A DNA stretch of 64,000 nt, taken from contig NZ_KB893386.1 in the NCBI RefSeq assembly GCF_000374045.1, positions 124,001 to 188,000 on the forward strand, written 5' to 3'. The notes beneath the pieces were generated by a model that was given only the letters and a program-made list of their open reading frames with translations, was not told the origin of the DNA and did no database searches. A program made the position numbers and the translations under genes. Every line of letters begins with the position of its first letter. Positions within the stretch are counted from its first letter, which is position 1. Positions 44,396 through 53,638 of this stretch are shown piece after piece. The DNA is from Segetibacter koreensis DSM 18137 (GTDB lineage: Bacteria > Bacteroidota > Bacteroidia > Chitinophagales > Chitinophagaceae).

Positions 44396-45427
44396 TTATT
44401 GATATTGTATATAAATAGGTTTTGGGGTAAATTTCAATAGTTCTTGCGGTGTATATAGTTGATCAGCACCTGTTTTAGTATCGTTATGATAAAACAATTT
44501 AAACCCGGTAAACTGAACTGGTTCTTTATAGATATAACGGAGATAGGTTGACCTTTTTAATATTTTATCGCCCCAACCATCCATATCCATCACTACCTGC
44601 ACTTCTGGTAATTTTTTTATATTTTCATACCCTCTGACCATTCCCTGGGTAAAGCGATGGACAATTAAAATTTTTGGTGGAAGGTTATTTTTCCTTACTA
44701 TATCAGCCAGGTAATCAACAGCGTGATTTATATCATCAGCGTTAAATGTTCCGATCTTAGTTCCTGGCACTTCCCCGTTCTTCAATGAAAATTCGGGGTC
44801 GATTCCAAGATTTACATTTGGCATCTGTAAATATTTTTCTAATTGTGGCACCTCTTCCTTTATAGTGCTATGTGCAACTTGTATGTCTACAAATACCAAT
44901 GCATTTATTTCCTTTGCCCAATTTACTATCGTATCTATTTGATTAAAAGGCATACGGTAGCGATATTTGCCATCTTTGCCACCACTTCCCTGTGCGGTAA
45001 CGGCTATATAATGCAACGCCGGAATAACGGGAAGTGAAGTATCAGCCGCCTGCCATTTGGCAACTTCTCCCTGTAGTTTTTTTAGCATTTCTTTTTTAGG
45101 TAACTCGCCCAAAATGCCCATTTTTTTCGAATAAAGATTGCCATAAAAAGCGACAATCCGGTTATAAGGCAAAATTGCGCCGGGCAACGGGTAAGGAGCT
45201 TTAACTGGCCATTTACCAGTAGTGTCACTGTTGGCCAATGCATTGATAATTTTATCGTAAGCAGCCGTGTCAAGTACTTTTTTTACCGGTTCACTTTTTA
45301 CGATAGCACTATCATTACTAATAAGCGCTTTTTTCTCTTCGCCTGAACGTGCCTGGATGCAGGAAGCAAATAGTGAAATTAAAAATGGAATTGTTGAAAT
45401 AATTGAATAGCGGTGTTGTTTTTTCAT
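44396..45427 (-). CDS. Lipoprotein of unknown function
   Basis: A 343-residue lipoprotein: signal and lipobox LISLFASC (Cys about residue 23), a Ser/Lys linker to about 70, then a globular domain. The sequence alternates strands and helices (VIPALHYIAVTAQG, INALVFVDIQVAHS, NVNLGIDPEFSL, PPKILIVHRFTQGMVRGYENI, VQVVMDMDGWGDKI), which suggests a TIM-barrel-like fold with acidic residues at strand ends, as in glycoside hydrolases or phosphodiesterases. I cannot name the family. It is monocistronic with its own terminator. Confidence 0.6.
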   Translation of the reverse strand: MKKQHRYSIISTIPFLISLFASCIQARSGEEKKALISNDSAIVKSEPVKKVLDTAAYDKIINALANSDTTGKWPVKAPYPLPGAILPYNRIVAFYGNLYSKKMGILGELPKKEMLKKLQGEVAKWQAADTSLPVIPALHYIAVTAQGSGGKDGKYRYRMPFNQIDTIVNWAKEINALVFVDIQVAHSTIKEEVPQLEKYLQMPNVNLGIDPEFSLKNGEVPGTKIGTFNADDINHAVDYLADIVRKNNLPPKILIVHRFTQGMVRGYENIKKLPEVQVVMDMDGWGDKILKRSTYLRYIYKEPVQFTGFKLFYHNDTKTGADQLYTPQELLKFTPKPIYIQYQ

Positions 45428-45817
45428 AAGGCTTCAAATATATTCTAAAATATTTCTCCGGTTATTTTTGTTTATCAACGTTTTGATAAAGTTTTTCTTA
45501 AAATATCAATGCTCGGGCTAACTCTCCCATAGAGGGACAGGCCGGCAAAAAATCATCAGACTTTTGGTTAATATAGAAGTTCGGGCTAATATCAGAAATA
45601 TTGAATGCTATTTTTAAAAACAGCTATTGCCATCACAGGAGTTGGAGATTTTCTCTAATTCAGCAAGAACACAAATTCTATTCCGAAAAATATTATTTCT
45701 ATAAAGAAAAATCAGAAAATAGATCGGGATTAAAAAAAACTTTAATTAGAGGTGCAAGCATTATATTTATTAATCCGTTTTATCTAACCCTGACGAAAAC
45801 ATAAAGAATCAACTACA
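45428..45817. other. Gap upstream of the esterase/SMP-30 gene
   Basis: The 390 bp hold no supported gene. A 67-codon frame at 45601 starts with TTG and has no family features. The segment GCTCGGG with CTAACTCTCCC near 45511 partly repeats one near 44074. Confidence 0.4.
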
Positions 45818-47569
45818 ATGAAAAATGCGTTGCTGATAATTTTACTCCTTGCTAAAATTACAACCTTTGCACAAACATCCTCGGAAACCTATCCCGAAGA
45901 CTCTGCGTCAGTGGAACATGCCGGTGTTCCAAAGGGTGAAGTGCTGCAGTTTACATTCTCCAATTCAAAAATTTTTCCGGGTACATCACGTGACTATTGG
46001 GTGTATATTCCTGCACAATACCGGCCCGAAAAACCTGCTTGTGTTTATATAAACCAGGATGGTGTGCAGTGGAAAGCTCCTGTAGTGTTTGATAATCTCA
46101 TTTATAATAAAGAGATGCCGGTAACTATCGGTGTCTTTATAAATCCCGGCATAGTAAAAGCTTTAGACTCTTCAACTGCACCGGATCGTTTTAACCGCAG
46201 TTTTGAATACGATGGATTGGGCGATTCTTACGCCCGTTTTGTGTTAGAGGAAATCTTACCAGAAGTCGAAAAACAAAAAGCAAGCGATGGCCGGGTAATA
46301 AAACTTTCTAAAAGTGGGAATGACAGGGCAATCGGTGGATCTAGCAGTGGAGCCGTTTGTGCCTTTACTGCAGCATGGGAACGGCCAACTGAGTTCTCAA
46401 GAGTTTTCAGTGCAATAGGAACGTATGTAGGACTACGTGGAGCAAATGATTACCCTACGCTTATTCGAAAATATGCACCAAAACCAGTAAGAGTATTTTT
46501 GCAGGATGGCAAAAATGATCTGAATATTTATGGCGGAGATTGGTGGAAAGCGAATGAGACAATGGAGCGGGCTTTATCATTTTCAGGTTACGAGGTACAA
46601 CATGTGTGGGGTGAAGGGCAACACAACGGGAAGCACGGCACGGCAATTTTTCCTTCGGCCATGCGGTGGTTGTGGAAAGACTGGCCAAAACCTGTTAATG
46701 CGGGAAATTCTAAAAATCAATTTTTAAACGACATTTTAATTCCTGGCAATGATTGGGAACTTGTAGGCCAGGGATATACTTTTACGGAAGGCACAGCAAC
46801 AAATGCAGCAGGTGAAGTCTTTTACCACGATATTCCCAATTCAAAAACTTACAAAATTGGTTTGAATGGAAAATTGACTGCATTACCTCTTAATGCTAAA
46901 AAAGCAAGTGGAACAGCATTCGGCGGGGATGGAAGGCGGTATGTTGTCGCAGGTGAAACGAAACAAATCCTTAGCTACGATGCAGCGGGAAAGGAACACG
47001 TGGTGACAGACGACATAAGCGGGAATGATCTTGTTGTTGCCAATAATGGAAACATTTATGTTACAGCACCTGATGGATCTGAAAAGCCATCTAAGCTATA
47101 CTTAATAAAGCCAAATGAACCCAAAAAAGAAGTGGATGCAGGATTAAAATTTGCTAATGGCATTGCCCTTTCACCTGATCAAACACAATTATATGTTACA
47201 GAGTCTGCAACTCACTGGGTGTGGGTTTACCAGGTACAGCCTGATGGCATGCTGGTAAATAAGCAACGGTACGGCTGGCTTCACCCTTCAGATATTGAAG
47301 TAAACGCCTGGGGTGATGGTGTTAAGTGTGACAGGGAAGGACGAGTATATGTTGCCTCGCGGTTAGGCATACAAGTACTTGATCAGATGGGAAGGGTGAA
47401 CGCTATTTTACCTGTGCCTTCAGGTCAAGCTTCTAATCTTTGCTTTGGCGGAACTGATTTTGATACGATGTATGTATCATGTGGCCAAAAGGTTTACCGC
47501 AGAAAACTAAAAGTGCATGGAGCAAATGCCTTTGATAAACCGTTTAAACCGGCACCTCCAAAACTCTAA
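45818..47569 (+). CDS. Secreted esterase fused to an SMP-30/gluconolactonase-like beta-propeller
   Basis: A 583-residue two-domain enzyme with a signal peptide (to about 19, cut after TTFAQ). Residues about 30-290 are an alpha/beta hydrolase of the enterochelin-esterase type: RDYWVYIPAQY, the nucleophile in IGGSSSGAVCAF, DGKNDLN, and the late histidines in GEGQHNGKHG. Residues about 305-583 are a propeller of the SMP-30/gluconolaconase group (FTEGTATNAAGEVFYHDIPNSK, NGIALSPDQTQLYVTES, GDGVKCDREGRVYVASRLGIQVL). Such fusions probably act in turn on sugar esters and lactones in the periplasm. The substrate is unknown. Confidence 0.82.
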   Translation: MKNALLIILLLAKITTFAQTSSETYPEDSASVEHAGVPKGEVLQFTFSNSKIFPGTSRDYWVYIPAQYRPEKPACVYINQDGVQWKAPVVFDNLIYNKEMPVTIGVFINPGIVKALDSSTAPDRFNRSFEYDGLGDSYARFVLEEILPEVEKQKASDGRVIKLSKSGNDRAIGGSSSGAVCAFTAAWERPTEFSRVFSAIGTYVGLRGANDYPTLIRKYAPKPVRVFLQDGKNDLNIYGGDWWKANETMERALSFSGYEVQHVWGEGQHNGKHGTAIFPSAMRWLWKDWPKPVNAGNSKNQFLNDILIPGNDWELVGQGYTFTEGTATNAAGEVFYHDIPNSKTYKIGLNGKLTALPLNAKKASGTAFGGDGRRYVVAGETKQILSYDAAGKEHVVTDDISGNDLVVANNGNIYVTAPDGSEKPSKLYLIKPNEPKKEVDAGLKFANGIALSPDQTQLYVTESATHWVWVYQVQPDGMLVNKQRYGWLHPSDIEVNAWGDGVKCDREGRVYVASRLGIQVLDQMGRVNAILPVPSGQASNLCFGGTDFDTMYVSCGQKVYRRKLKVHGANAFDKPFKPAPPKL

Positions 47570-47710
47570 ACTGGCAAAGCACTGCCTTTCCAAAAAGAAA
47601 AAAAGTATTTTTATAATAAAATGAATGTAAAACAATAAAGCTTGTTGAAAGAACCTTTTTTAGGTATTTATCAAAAGCATAATCTCCTGAAAGAATTTCT
47701 TCGTCAATTA

Positions 47711-48178
47711 TTAAAAAGGATAATTAGAAGTAAGTGCAACAAATAGTTCCGATCTTGTTTTCCAGACACCGTTCCGCTTACACCACATGGCGGCATAATT
47801 TCCACCGGAAGAACTGCGTATTTTACGATCAGTTCTGAAACCCTTCCAGGTTCCTTTTTCCCAGGCAAGCGTATCATTATTGCTTATTCGTATAACAAAA
47901 GGATTGCGTACAAAAACAAGATCCGGCATAGTGTCAAAACGTTGTTTCAAAATAGAAATAGTACTGTCTTTTCCAATATACGTATGACCATTTCCGAAAA
48001 TGCATACCATGTCTTCAATCATCGGATGGGCAATCCCGGCCAGGTCATGCTTTTGAATTGCCTCATTAGATGCTTTTCTGGCTGCTTTTATCTGTTCTAT
48101 ATCTTTATCTTTATTGGTTTGTGCTAACAGATTTTGTAAGACAAATACAAGAAGCAGAAAGGAAATAAGTTTGTACAT
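47711..48178 (-). CDS. Secreted DUF4440/SnoaL-like protein
   Basis: About 155 residues. The ATG at 48178 gives a good signal peptide (MYKLISFLLLVFVLQNLLAQ); a TTG four codons earlier is less likely. The mature part is a cone-shaped NTF2-like fold: IKAARKASNEAIQKHDLAGIAHPMIEDMVCIFGNGHTYIGKDSTISILKQRF, then WEKGTWKGF and NYAAMWCKRNGVWKTRSELFVAL, the DUF4440 pattern. It is a small ligand-binding or enzyme fold with unknown substrate. Confidence 0.78.
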   Translation of the reverse strand: MYKLISFLLLVFVLQNLLAQTNKDKDIEQIKAARKASNEAIQKHDLAGIAHPMIEDMVCIFGNGHTYIGKDSTISILKQRFDTMPDLVFVRNPFVIRISNNDTLAWEKGTWKGFRTDRKIRSSSGGNYAAMWCKRNGVWKTRSELFVALTSNYPF

Positions 48179-48397
48179 CACGGGGTTCAAAATTTTGAGT
48201 GCAAAATCGGCTTTAATTTACAATGTTTTATATTCAAATTGTTATAATAGTCCCTCTTTTAGGTTTTTGTTATATTAAAACTGTTAAAATAATGCATACA
48301 TCATACCTTACCACTTTAAACTGTTCATCATTTTTTTATAAACTAAACGCAATAAAACAATTAAAATTATCTATTACTCAATAACTTTTTATTTCAC

Positions 48398-49057
48398 ATG
48401 AAAGTACATATGACAACAAAAGAAACACTTGCTTTAGCCAAAAAATTATGGAATTATCATCACGTAAATAATACAATAGAAAAAGCAGATTGCATACTTG
48501 TACTAGGCAGCCATGATACGAGAGTGGCAGAACGGGCAGCAGAATTATATCTTGAAGGGTGGGCTCCCAGGATAATTTTTTCAGGAGGCCTGGGTCGGTT
48601 AACAGAAGGGCTGTGGAGCGAAACTGAGGCAGACTTGTTTGCCGGAATTGCTATAAAAAAAGGTGTTCCGAAAAAAGATATCCTGATCGAAAATAAATCA
48701 ACCAATACAGGAGAAAATATTTTATTTACCCAACAACTTCTTCAAAAGAATAATCTTCATCCTGATTCTTTTATTGTTGTACAGAAGCCTTATATGGAAC
48801 GACGAAGTTTTGCAACTTTTAAAAAGCACTGGCCTGATAAAAAGCTGATCGTCACTTCTCCGCAAATATCTTTTGAAGATTATGCAACCAATGAAATACC
48901 ACAAGAACAGGTTATTAATATAATGGTAGGAGACCTGCAGAGAATTAAGTTGTATGCGGATAAGGGCTTCCAGGTTTACCAAGAAATTCCTTCAGACGTA
49001 TGGGAAGCGTACAAGCAACTTGTTGAAGCAGGATTTGATGAACATTTGATCACATAA
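48398..49057 (+). CDS. YdcF/DUF218-family protein
   Basis: A 219-residue cytoplasmic protein with CILVLGSHDTRVAERAAELYLEGWAPRIIFSGG, ETEADLFAGIAIKKGVPKKDILIENKSTNTGENILFTQQLL and IVVQKPYMERRSFATFKKHWPDKKLIVTSPQISF, all typical of YdcF. The fold binds nucleotide-like ligands; the reaction is unknown. It lacks the membrane helices of SanA-like relatives. Confidence 0.85.
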   Translation: MKVHMTTKETLALAKKLWNYHHVNNTIEKADCILVLGSHDTRVAERAAELYLEGWAPRIIFSGGLGRLTEGLWSETEADLFAGIAIKKGVPKKDILIENKSTNTGENILFTQQLLQKNNLHPDSFIVVQKPYMERRSFATFKKHWPDKKLIVTSPQISFEDYATNEIPQEQVINIMVGDLQRIKLYADKGFQVYQEIPSDVWEAYKQLVEAGFDEHLIT

Positions 49058-49217
49058 TTTTCTTACCACTTAAAAGGTTTATGCAATAAAAACAATTTTG
49101 TTAAAACTAATTATTTTTACCGTTTTCGCTTTTTCACTCACTGTTATTCTTAACTTTCAAATTTCTAACGAAAAAAATTAATAATAATAATCAACATCAC
49201 TTGTCAAACGAACATGC

Positions 49218-50630
49218 ATGGCTAACAAAAGTTTATCCTCGAGAAGAAAATTTTTACAACAAATCGGAAGTACAGGTTTATTATTTACAGCAGGACCGCT
49301 GGCAGCCCTTGCCTCAGCAGAAAAGGCAGAAGAAAGAATTCTTTTATATGATAAAACAATATCGCCTAATGACAAGATAAGGGTCGGTGTTATTGGCTTT
49401 GGCATCCAGGGACATGCAGATGTAAACTCTGCTTTGCAGGTTCCGGGAGTTGAATTGGCGGGAGTTTGTGACCTTTACAGTGGCAGGCTGGAAAATGCAA
49501 AAGAATTGTATGGAAAAGACATTTATACCACCAAAGAATACCGCGATCTTCTCGGCAGAAAAGATATAGATGCAGTCATTATTGCCACATCAGATAACTG
49601 GCACGCACGCATAACAAAGGATGCGCTGCAAAAAGGTAAGGCAGTATATTGTGAAAAGCCGATGGTGCACAAGATTAGCGAAGGTTTAGAGGTCGTGGAA
49701 GCACAACGTGCAAGCAAAAAAACAATGCAGGTTGGCAGCCAGAGGGTAAGCAGCATTGTATATGCAAAAGCGCATGAATTATATAAAGCAGGTGAAATAG
49801 GAAAGCTGAATATGGTGAATGCAGTGTATGACCGGCAGAGCGCACTCGGTGCGTGGGAGTACACAATGCCATTGGATGAATCTCCTGAAACTGTAGACTG
49901 GGATCGATATATAGCAGGTATGCATAAAATTCCGTACGATCCTAAAAAGTTCTTCTGGTGGCGCAACTATCGCGATTTTGGAACCGGTGTTGCAGGTGAT
50001 CTTTTTGTACACCTGCTCTCAGGCACTCATGTTATTACAGATTCTCTGGGACCAACAAAAATCTTTTCATCGGGCCAGCTCTCTTACTGGAAAGACGGAC
50101 GCGATGTGCCTGATGTTATGACTGGCATACTCCAATATCCTGAAACAACAACTCATCCAGCCTTTCAGCTAACCTTGCAGGTAAATTTTGTAAGCGGAAC
50201 AGGCGGACAGGAAATGATTAAACTGGTCGGTGAAGAAGGAACAATGGAATTGACAAATGATGGACTAAAGGTTCATCACAGTATTATGTCAAAGGCACCT
50301 GGCATTGGCGGATGGGACGCGCTAGGCACTTATCCGAAAGCAATGCAGGATGCACTCGAGGCTCGCTATAAACAGAAATGGTCTGCAGAAGATATGAAAA
50401 GACCCACCAAACCCGATATTGATTACAAACAACCTCAAGGTTACAACGAGCATTTGGCACACGTTACCAACTTTTTCGACTCTATGAGAACGGGTAAACC
50501 TGTTGTTGAAGACGCTGTTTTTGGCTTCCGGGCTGCGGCTCCCGCCCTGGCTTGTAATGATAGCTATTTCCAAAAGAAAATTATTTCATGGGATCCTGAA
50601 AATATGAAAGTGGTTAAGGAAAATGTGTGA
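49218..50630 (+). CDS. Gfo/Idh/MocA-family oxidoreductase with Tat signal
   Basis: A 470-residue NAD(P)-dependent sugar-type dehydrogenase. The N-terminus has a twin-arginine signal (SSRRKFLQQIGSTG) and the Rossmann domain follows (RVGVIGFGIQGHADVNSAL, DAVIIATSDNWHA, YCEKPMVHKISEG). EKP is the conserved catalytic motif. The C-terminal part contains FFWWRNYRDFGTGVAGDLFVHLL. Exported members in Bacteroidota often act on sugars or glycosides. It is monocistronic and ends at a strong hairpin. Confidence 0.88.
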   Translation: MANKSLSSRRKFLQQIGSTGLLFTAGPLAALASAEKAEERILLYDKTISPNDKIRVGVIGFGIQGHADVNSALQVPGVELAGVCDLYSGRLENAKELYGKDIYTTKEYRDLLGRKDIDAVIIATSDNWHARITKDALQKGKAVYCEKPMVHKISEGLEVVEAQRASKKTMQVGSQRVSSIVYAKAHELYKAGEIGKLNMVNAVYDRQSALGAWEYTMPLDESPETVDWDRYIAGMHKIPYDPKKFFWWRNYRDFGTGVAGDLFVHLLSGTHVITDSLGPTKIFSSGQLSYWKDGRDVPDVMTGILQYPETTTHPAFQLTLQVNFVSGTGGQEMIKLVGEEGTMELTNDGLKVHHSIMSKAPGIGGWDALGTYPKAMQDALEARYKQKWSAEDMKRPTKPDIDYKQPQGYNEHLAHVTNFFDSMRTGKPVVEDAVFGFRAAAPALACNDSYFQKKIISWDPENMKVVKENV

Positions 50631-50684
50631 TCTGCACCTAAGCTTCCTTCAATTAAAAAGCAGGAGAATTTTAAAAATGATGTT

Positions 50685-50716
50685 AAGCTATAAGTTTTGA
50701 ACTTATAGCTTTTTTT
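50685..50716 (+). terminator. Intrinsic terminator of the Gfo/Idh/MocA gene
   Basis: AAGCTATAAGTT (50685-50696) pairs with AACTTATAGCTT (50700-50711) across a 3-base loop, followed by TTTTT. It lies 55 bp past the stop. Confidence 0.88.
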
Positions 50717-50807
50717 GTATTTATCAACCCATCAATTATTGCCAAGCCAAACCAGAACTTTATGATAACGGGCATAATTTTTTCCATAATTTGTAGTAAA
50801 AGAGGTT

Positions 50808-51488
50808 ATGATTCAAAATCTTAAAGATCTGTTCATCTATCAGCTGCAAAATTTATATGCATCTGAAAATTACATGTTGACAGAATTGCCGGTTATGATA
50901 GAAAAAGCTCAACATGGTTCATTGAAAAATGCACTTGATCATCATTTAAGGGTCACAAAAGAGCAAAAAGAGCGACTTGAAAAAGTGGTCTCACTCATTA
51001 ACAAAAATGATAGTGAACAACAAGTACAATTAAACAAGGAACATGTTTGTAAAGGAATGAATGGCCTTATTGAGGAAGCTAATAATACTTTTGAGGCAGG
51101 AGTTGAAAAAGATGTAACAGACCGGGCTATAATAGCTTTCATACAAAAAATGGAGCACTATGAAATAAGTAGTTATGGTACAGCCATAGCCTACGCCCAT
51201 CAGTTACATATGCCAAAGGCCGCAGAACTGCTGCGTGAGACGCTTAACGAAGAATATGAAGCAGACGATTTGCTTACAGCCCTAGCTACTGCAGGCTTCA
51301 ATAAAGAAGCAATACCTGAAGACGCAAAACTGATTGATGAAACAAGCAGCGGTCCTGGCACAGATAATAACGAACCAACAGAAAGTTCATCGCAAATTCA
51401 TATAACCGAACGAACTATAAATTCCCCTGGCGGAAGAGCAGGAACATCACACAGAAGTTATGGAAGCGGAGAGTCACGAGGACATTGA
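50808..51488 (+). CDS. DUF892 (YciE/YciF-like) ferritin-like protein
   Basis: A 226-residue protein with the four-helix DUF892 domain at about 1-165: LKDLFIYQLQNLYASENYMLTELPVMIEKAQHGSLKNALDHHLRVTKEQKERLEKV, then MEHYEISSYGTAIAYAHQLHMPKAAELLRETLNEE, giving the Glu and His of a di-iron-like site. The tail (about 180-226) is Ser/Gly/Thr-rich and disordered. Relatives are induced by general stress. I found no FNR-type promoter with correct spacing. Confidence 0.88.
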   Translation: MIQNLKDLFIYQLQNLYASENYMLTELPVMIEKAQHGSLKNALDHHLRVTKEQKERLEKVVSLINKNDSEQQVQLNKEHVCKGMNGLIEEANNTFEAGVEKDVTDRAIIAFIQKMEHYEISSYGTAIAYAHQLHMPKAAELLRETLNEEYEADDLLTALATAGFNKEAIPEDAKLIDETSSGPGTDNNEPTESSSQIHITERTINSPGGRAGTSHRSYGSGESRGH

Positions 51489-51790
51489 TAAGATTGATTT
51501 TACGTCTTAACCTTTGGACAAACATAAGAAGTCGTAGTAACGCGTTAACTTTTATATAGTCACACCTTTGCCCTGTTTTACAATAATTTCATAACAAGAA
51601 AAGGACTATGAGGGATAGTAGCAATGTTGTACTTTTTAATTTCTTATAAACGATAGAACTTTCTTTTTCAATATACCAACAATCATAATCCGCCGGCCGC
51701 TACTTATTTAGGCAATGTCGAAATAAATTTCCTATTTTTTTGTATTTTTATACGTTAGTTCTTTTATACTTTTCTCAACCAAAACAAATT
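51489..51790. other. Gene-free gap upstream of the DsrE-like gene
   Basis: The 302 bp are AT-rich with no supported ORF, repeat or strong hairpin. A T-rich stretch near 51730 could hold a promoter, but no element is clear. Confidence 0.4.
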
Positions 51791-52510
51791 ATGATGAAAA
51801 AACAATTTGTTAAGCGAGACGCAGTTATGCGGGAAACATCGCGACGTCATTTTTTTGGTACTCTCGCAACCGGCGCTGCTGCCATCAGTGCGGCTTCTCT
51901 CACTTCACTCAACGCCGGGGCAGAAACTTTTTCTAATGAATTTTATGATGCAGAAGATCCTGATCAGTGGTTTAAACAAATAAAAGGAAAACACAGGATC
52001 GTATTTGATGCAACAAGACCAAATGAAATGTTGCCATTTGCGTGGCCGAAAGTTTTTTTACTTACCAACGAGAAGACAGGCACTCCTGAAAAGGAAAATA
52101 GTGTGGTAGTGGTTTTGCGCCATGATGCTATTCCTTTTGCGATGGAAGATAATCTGTGGGCAAAATATAAATTTGGCGATGCTTTTAAAGTAACTGATCC
52201 TGTTTCTCAGGCATCTTCTGTTCGCAATCCATTCTGGAAACCGAAACCCGGTGATTTTAAAGTGCCTGGTATTGGCAATGTTGCTATAGGTATTAATGAA
52301 TTACAGGCTAGCGGTGTTCTTTTTTGCGTTTGCGATATGGCGATAACAGTACATAGCGCAGTGTTTGCTGAAAAAATGAATCAAAATGCTGCGGAAATTA
52401 AAAAAGAATGGACCGCTGGTATATTGCCGGGGATACAAATAGTTCCATCTGGTGTGTGGGCTGTAGGCCGGGCACAAGAACAAGGCTGTGCTTATTGCTT
52501 TGCCGGATAA
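51791..52510 (+). CDS. Tat-exported DsrE-like protein
   Basis: About 239 residues from ATGATG at 51791; the frame opens earlier only through a non-ATG codon. The N-terminus has a twin-arginine signal (ETSRRHFFGTLATGAAAISAAS). The mature part (VVVVLRHDAIPFAMEDNLWAKYKFG, GVLFCVCDMAITVHS, and AGILPGIQIVPSGVWAVGRAQEQGCAYCFAG) resembles the DsrE/F fold used in sulfur chemistry, with several cysteines (CVCD, CAYC). The function is not known. Confidence 0.7.
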   Translation: MMKKQFVKRDAVMRETSRRHFFGTLATGAAAISAASLTSLNAGAETFSNEFYDAEDPDQWFKQIKGKHRIVFDATRPNEMLPFAWPKVFLLTNEKTGTPEKENSVVVVLRHDAIPFAMEDNLWAKYKFGDAFKVTDPVSQASSVRNPFWKPKPGDFKVPGIGNVAIGINELQASGVLFCVCDMAITVHSAVFAEKMNQNAAEIKKEWTAGILPGIQIVPSGVWAVGRAQEQGCAYCFAG

Positions 52511-52867
52511 CTCTAACTACAATTAATACTTTGGATGGATTTTACAGATAAAGGAAAATAAAACATTTTTACCATTTTGCCACTTCACGTCCTTCTTCTT
52601 TTTAATCAGTCCAACTAACCCAATATTAACTTGTTGTTTCATGCCTCGTGCAAGTAAGACAATCAACAGGATTGATGGATGTCTTTGACCCGCAATAAGT
52701 CCAAAAATTTTTCACTAAACTAAAAAGTCAGTCTGTTTAAAAAATATAACTCTTCAGTTTCTTGTAAGCTTCATCTTTTTTTGACACATTTTGCCTACAT
52801 ATTTAATATTGGCTGCCTTTGCTTATAAAATACTAAAAACTCTTTCTGTTAAATGTTAACTTCAAGA
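52511..52867. other. Gene-free gap upstream of the cupin-like gene
   Basis: The 357 bp show no supported ORF, box, strong hairpin or repeat. Confidence 0.4.
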
Positions 52868-53536
52868 ATGAAAAAATGCATTCTGTTCTTTTATTTGCCG
52901 TTGCTAACTTTTTATGTAAAGGCGCAAGTGCCGGTAAGCAAAGAGCCGCGCCACCATGTCGTGTTTGAAAACGATAAGGTTAGACTGTTGAACGTGCTGT
53001 TGCCGCCCGGGGACACCACGCAATATCATTTACATTCAACACCGTCTGTTTTTATCTGTTTTACAAAAACCAATACAACATCACAACTCATTCATCGAGA
53101 GCCGGTGGAAGGTGCGTCAAGTGCAGGTAGTATATGGTTTGAAAATCTGAAGGAACCGCATACTAAAATTCACCGGGTTTGGAATAATGATAGTACAACC
53201 TTTCACGTTATGGATGTTGAGCTCCTATCTGAAGATTCGGGATTTGGGCGAAAACCTTTAGTACTACCCTACGCTAAGTTAGTAGTAGATGAACCATGGG
53301 CAAGAACGTATAAAATAGAACTACAAAAGTCTGGGAAGGTCGCCATCAAAGAACATCCGTCTGCTTTTGTATTGACTGCAATTAATAAAGGAATGATATC
53401 GATGACAAAGAAAGGTGCAGAACAAAGTTTTTCATTAGACCCAGGTTCATTTTTTTGGATAGAACCAGATGAACCATTTACACTTTCAAACAAATCTGGT
53501 ACTGTTATGCAATTTGCTCTTATTGAGGTGAGATAA
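52868..53536 (+). CDS. Secreted cupin-like protein
   Basis: About 222 residues from the ATG at 52868, which opens a signal peptide (MKKCILFFYLPLLTFYVKAQ). It looks like two beta-barrel halves: VFENDKVRLLNVLLPPGDTTQYHLHSTPSVFICF, with the His-x-His of a cupin metal site, and KEHPSAFVLTAINKGMISMTKKGAEQSFSLDPGSFFWIEPDEPFTL. The second barrel lacks the metal residues. Function is unknown. Confidence 0.7.
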   Translation: MKKCILFFYLPLLTFYVKAQVPVSKEPRHHVVFENDKVRLLNVLLPPGDTTQYHLHSTPSVFICFTKTNTTSQLIHREPVEGASSAGSIWFENLKEPHTKIHRVWNNDSTTFHVMDVELLSEDSGFGRKPLVLPYAKLVVDEPWARTYKIELQKSGKVAIKEHPSAFVLTAINKGMISMTKKGAEQSFSLDPGSFFWIEPDEPFTLSNKSGTVMQFALIEVR

Positions 53537-53638
53537 GTTTTTTTTAAAACTATTATTTTCCTACTAGCAATTTTAATTGTCAATCAATTCAAAAATGGGT
53601 GCCGTGTTGTCAGGAGCAGTAACACACCGCAAGTACTC

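Noticed and set aside
45601-45804. 67-codon ORF upstream of the esterase gene
   Set aside because: It starts with TTG, has no family features and no coding-like composition.
50762-50775. ATGATAACGGGCAT before the DUF892 gene
   Set aside because: The right arm is poor (GGCA) and the nearest -7-like sequence starts about 11 bp away, not 22 or 44.
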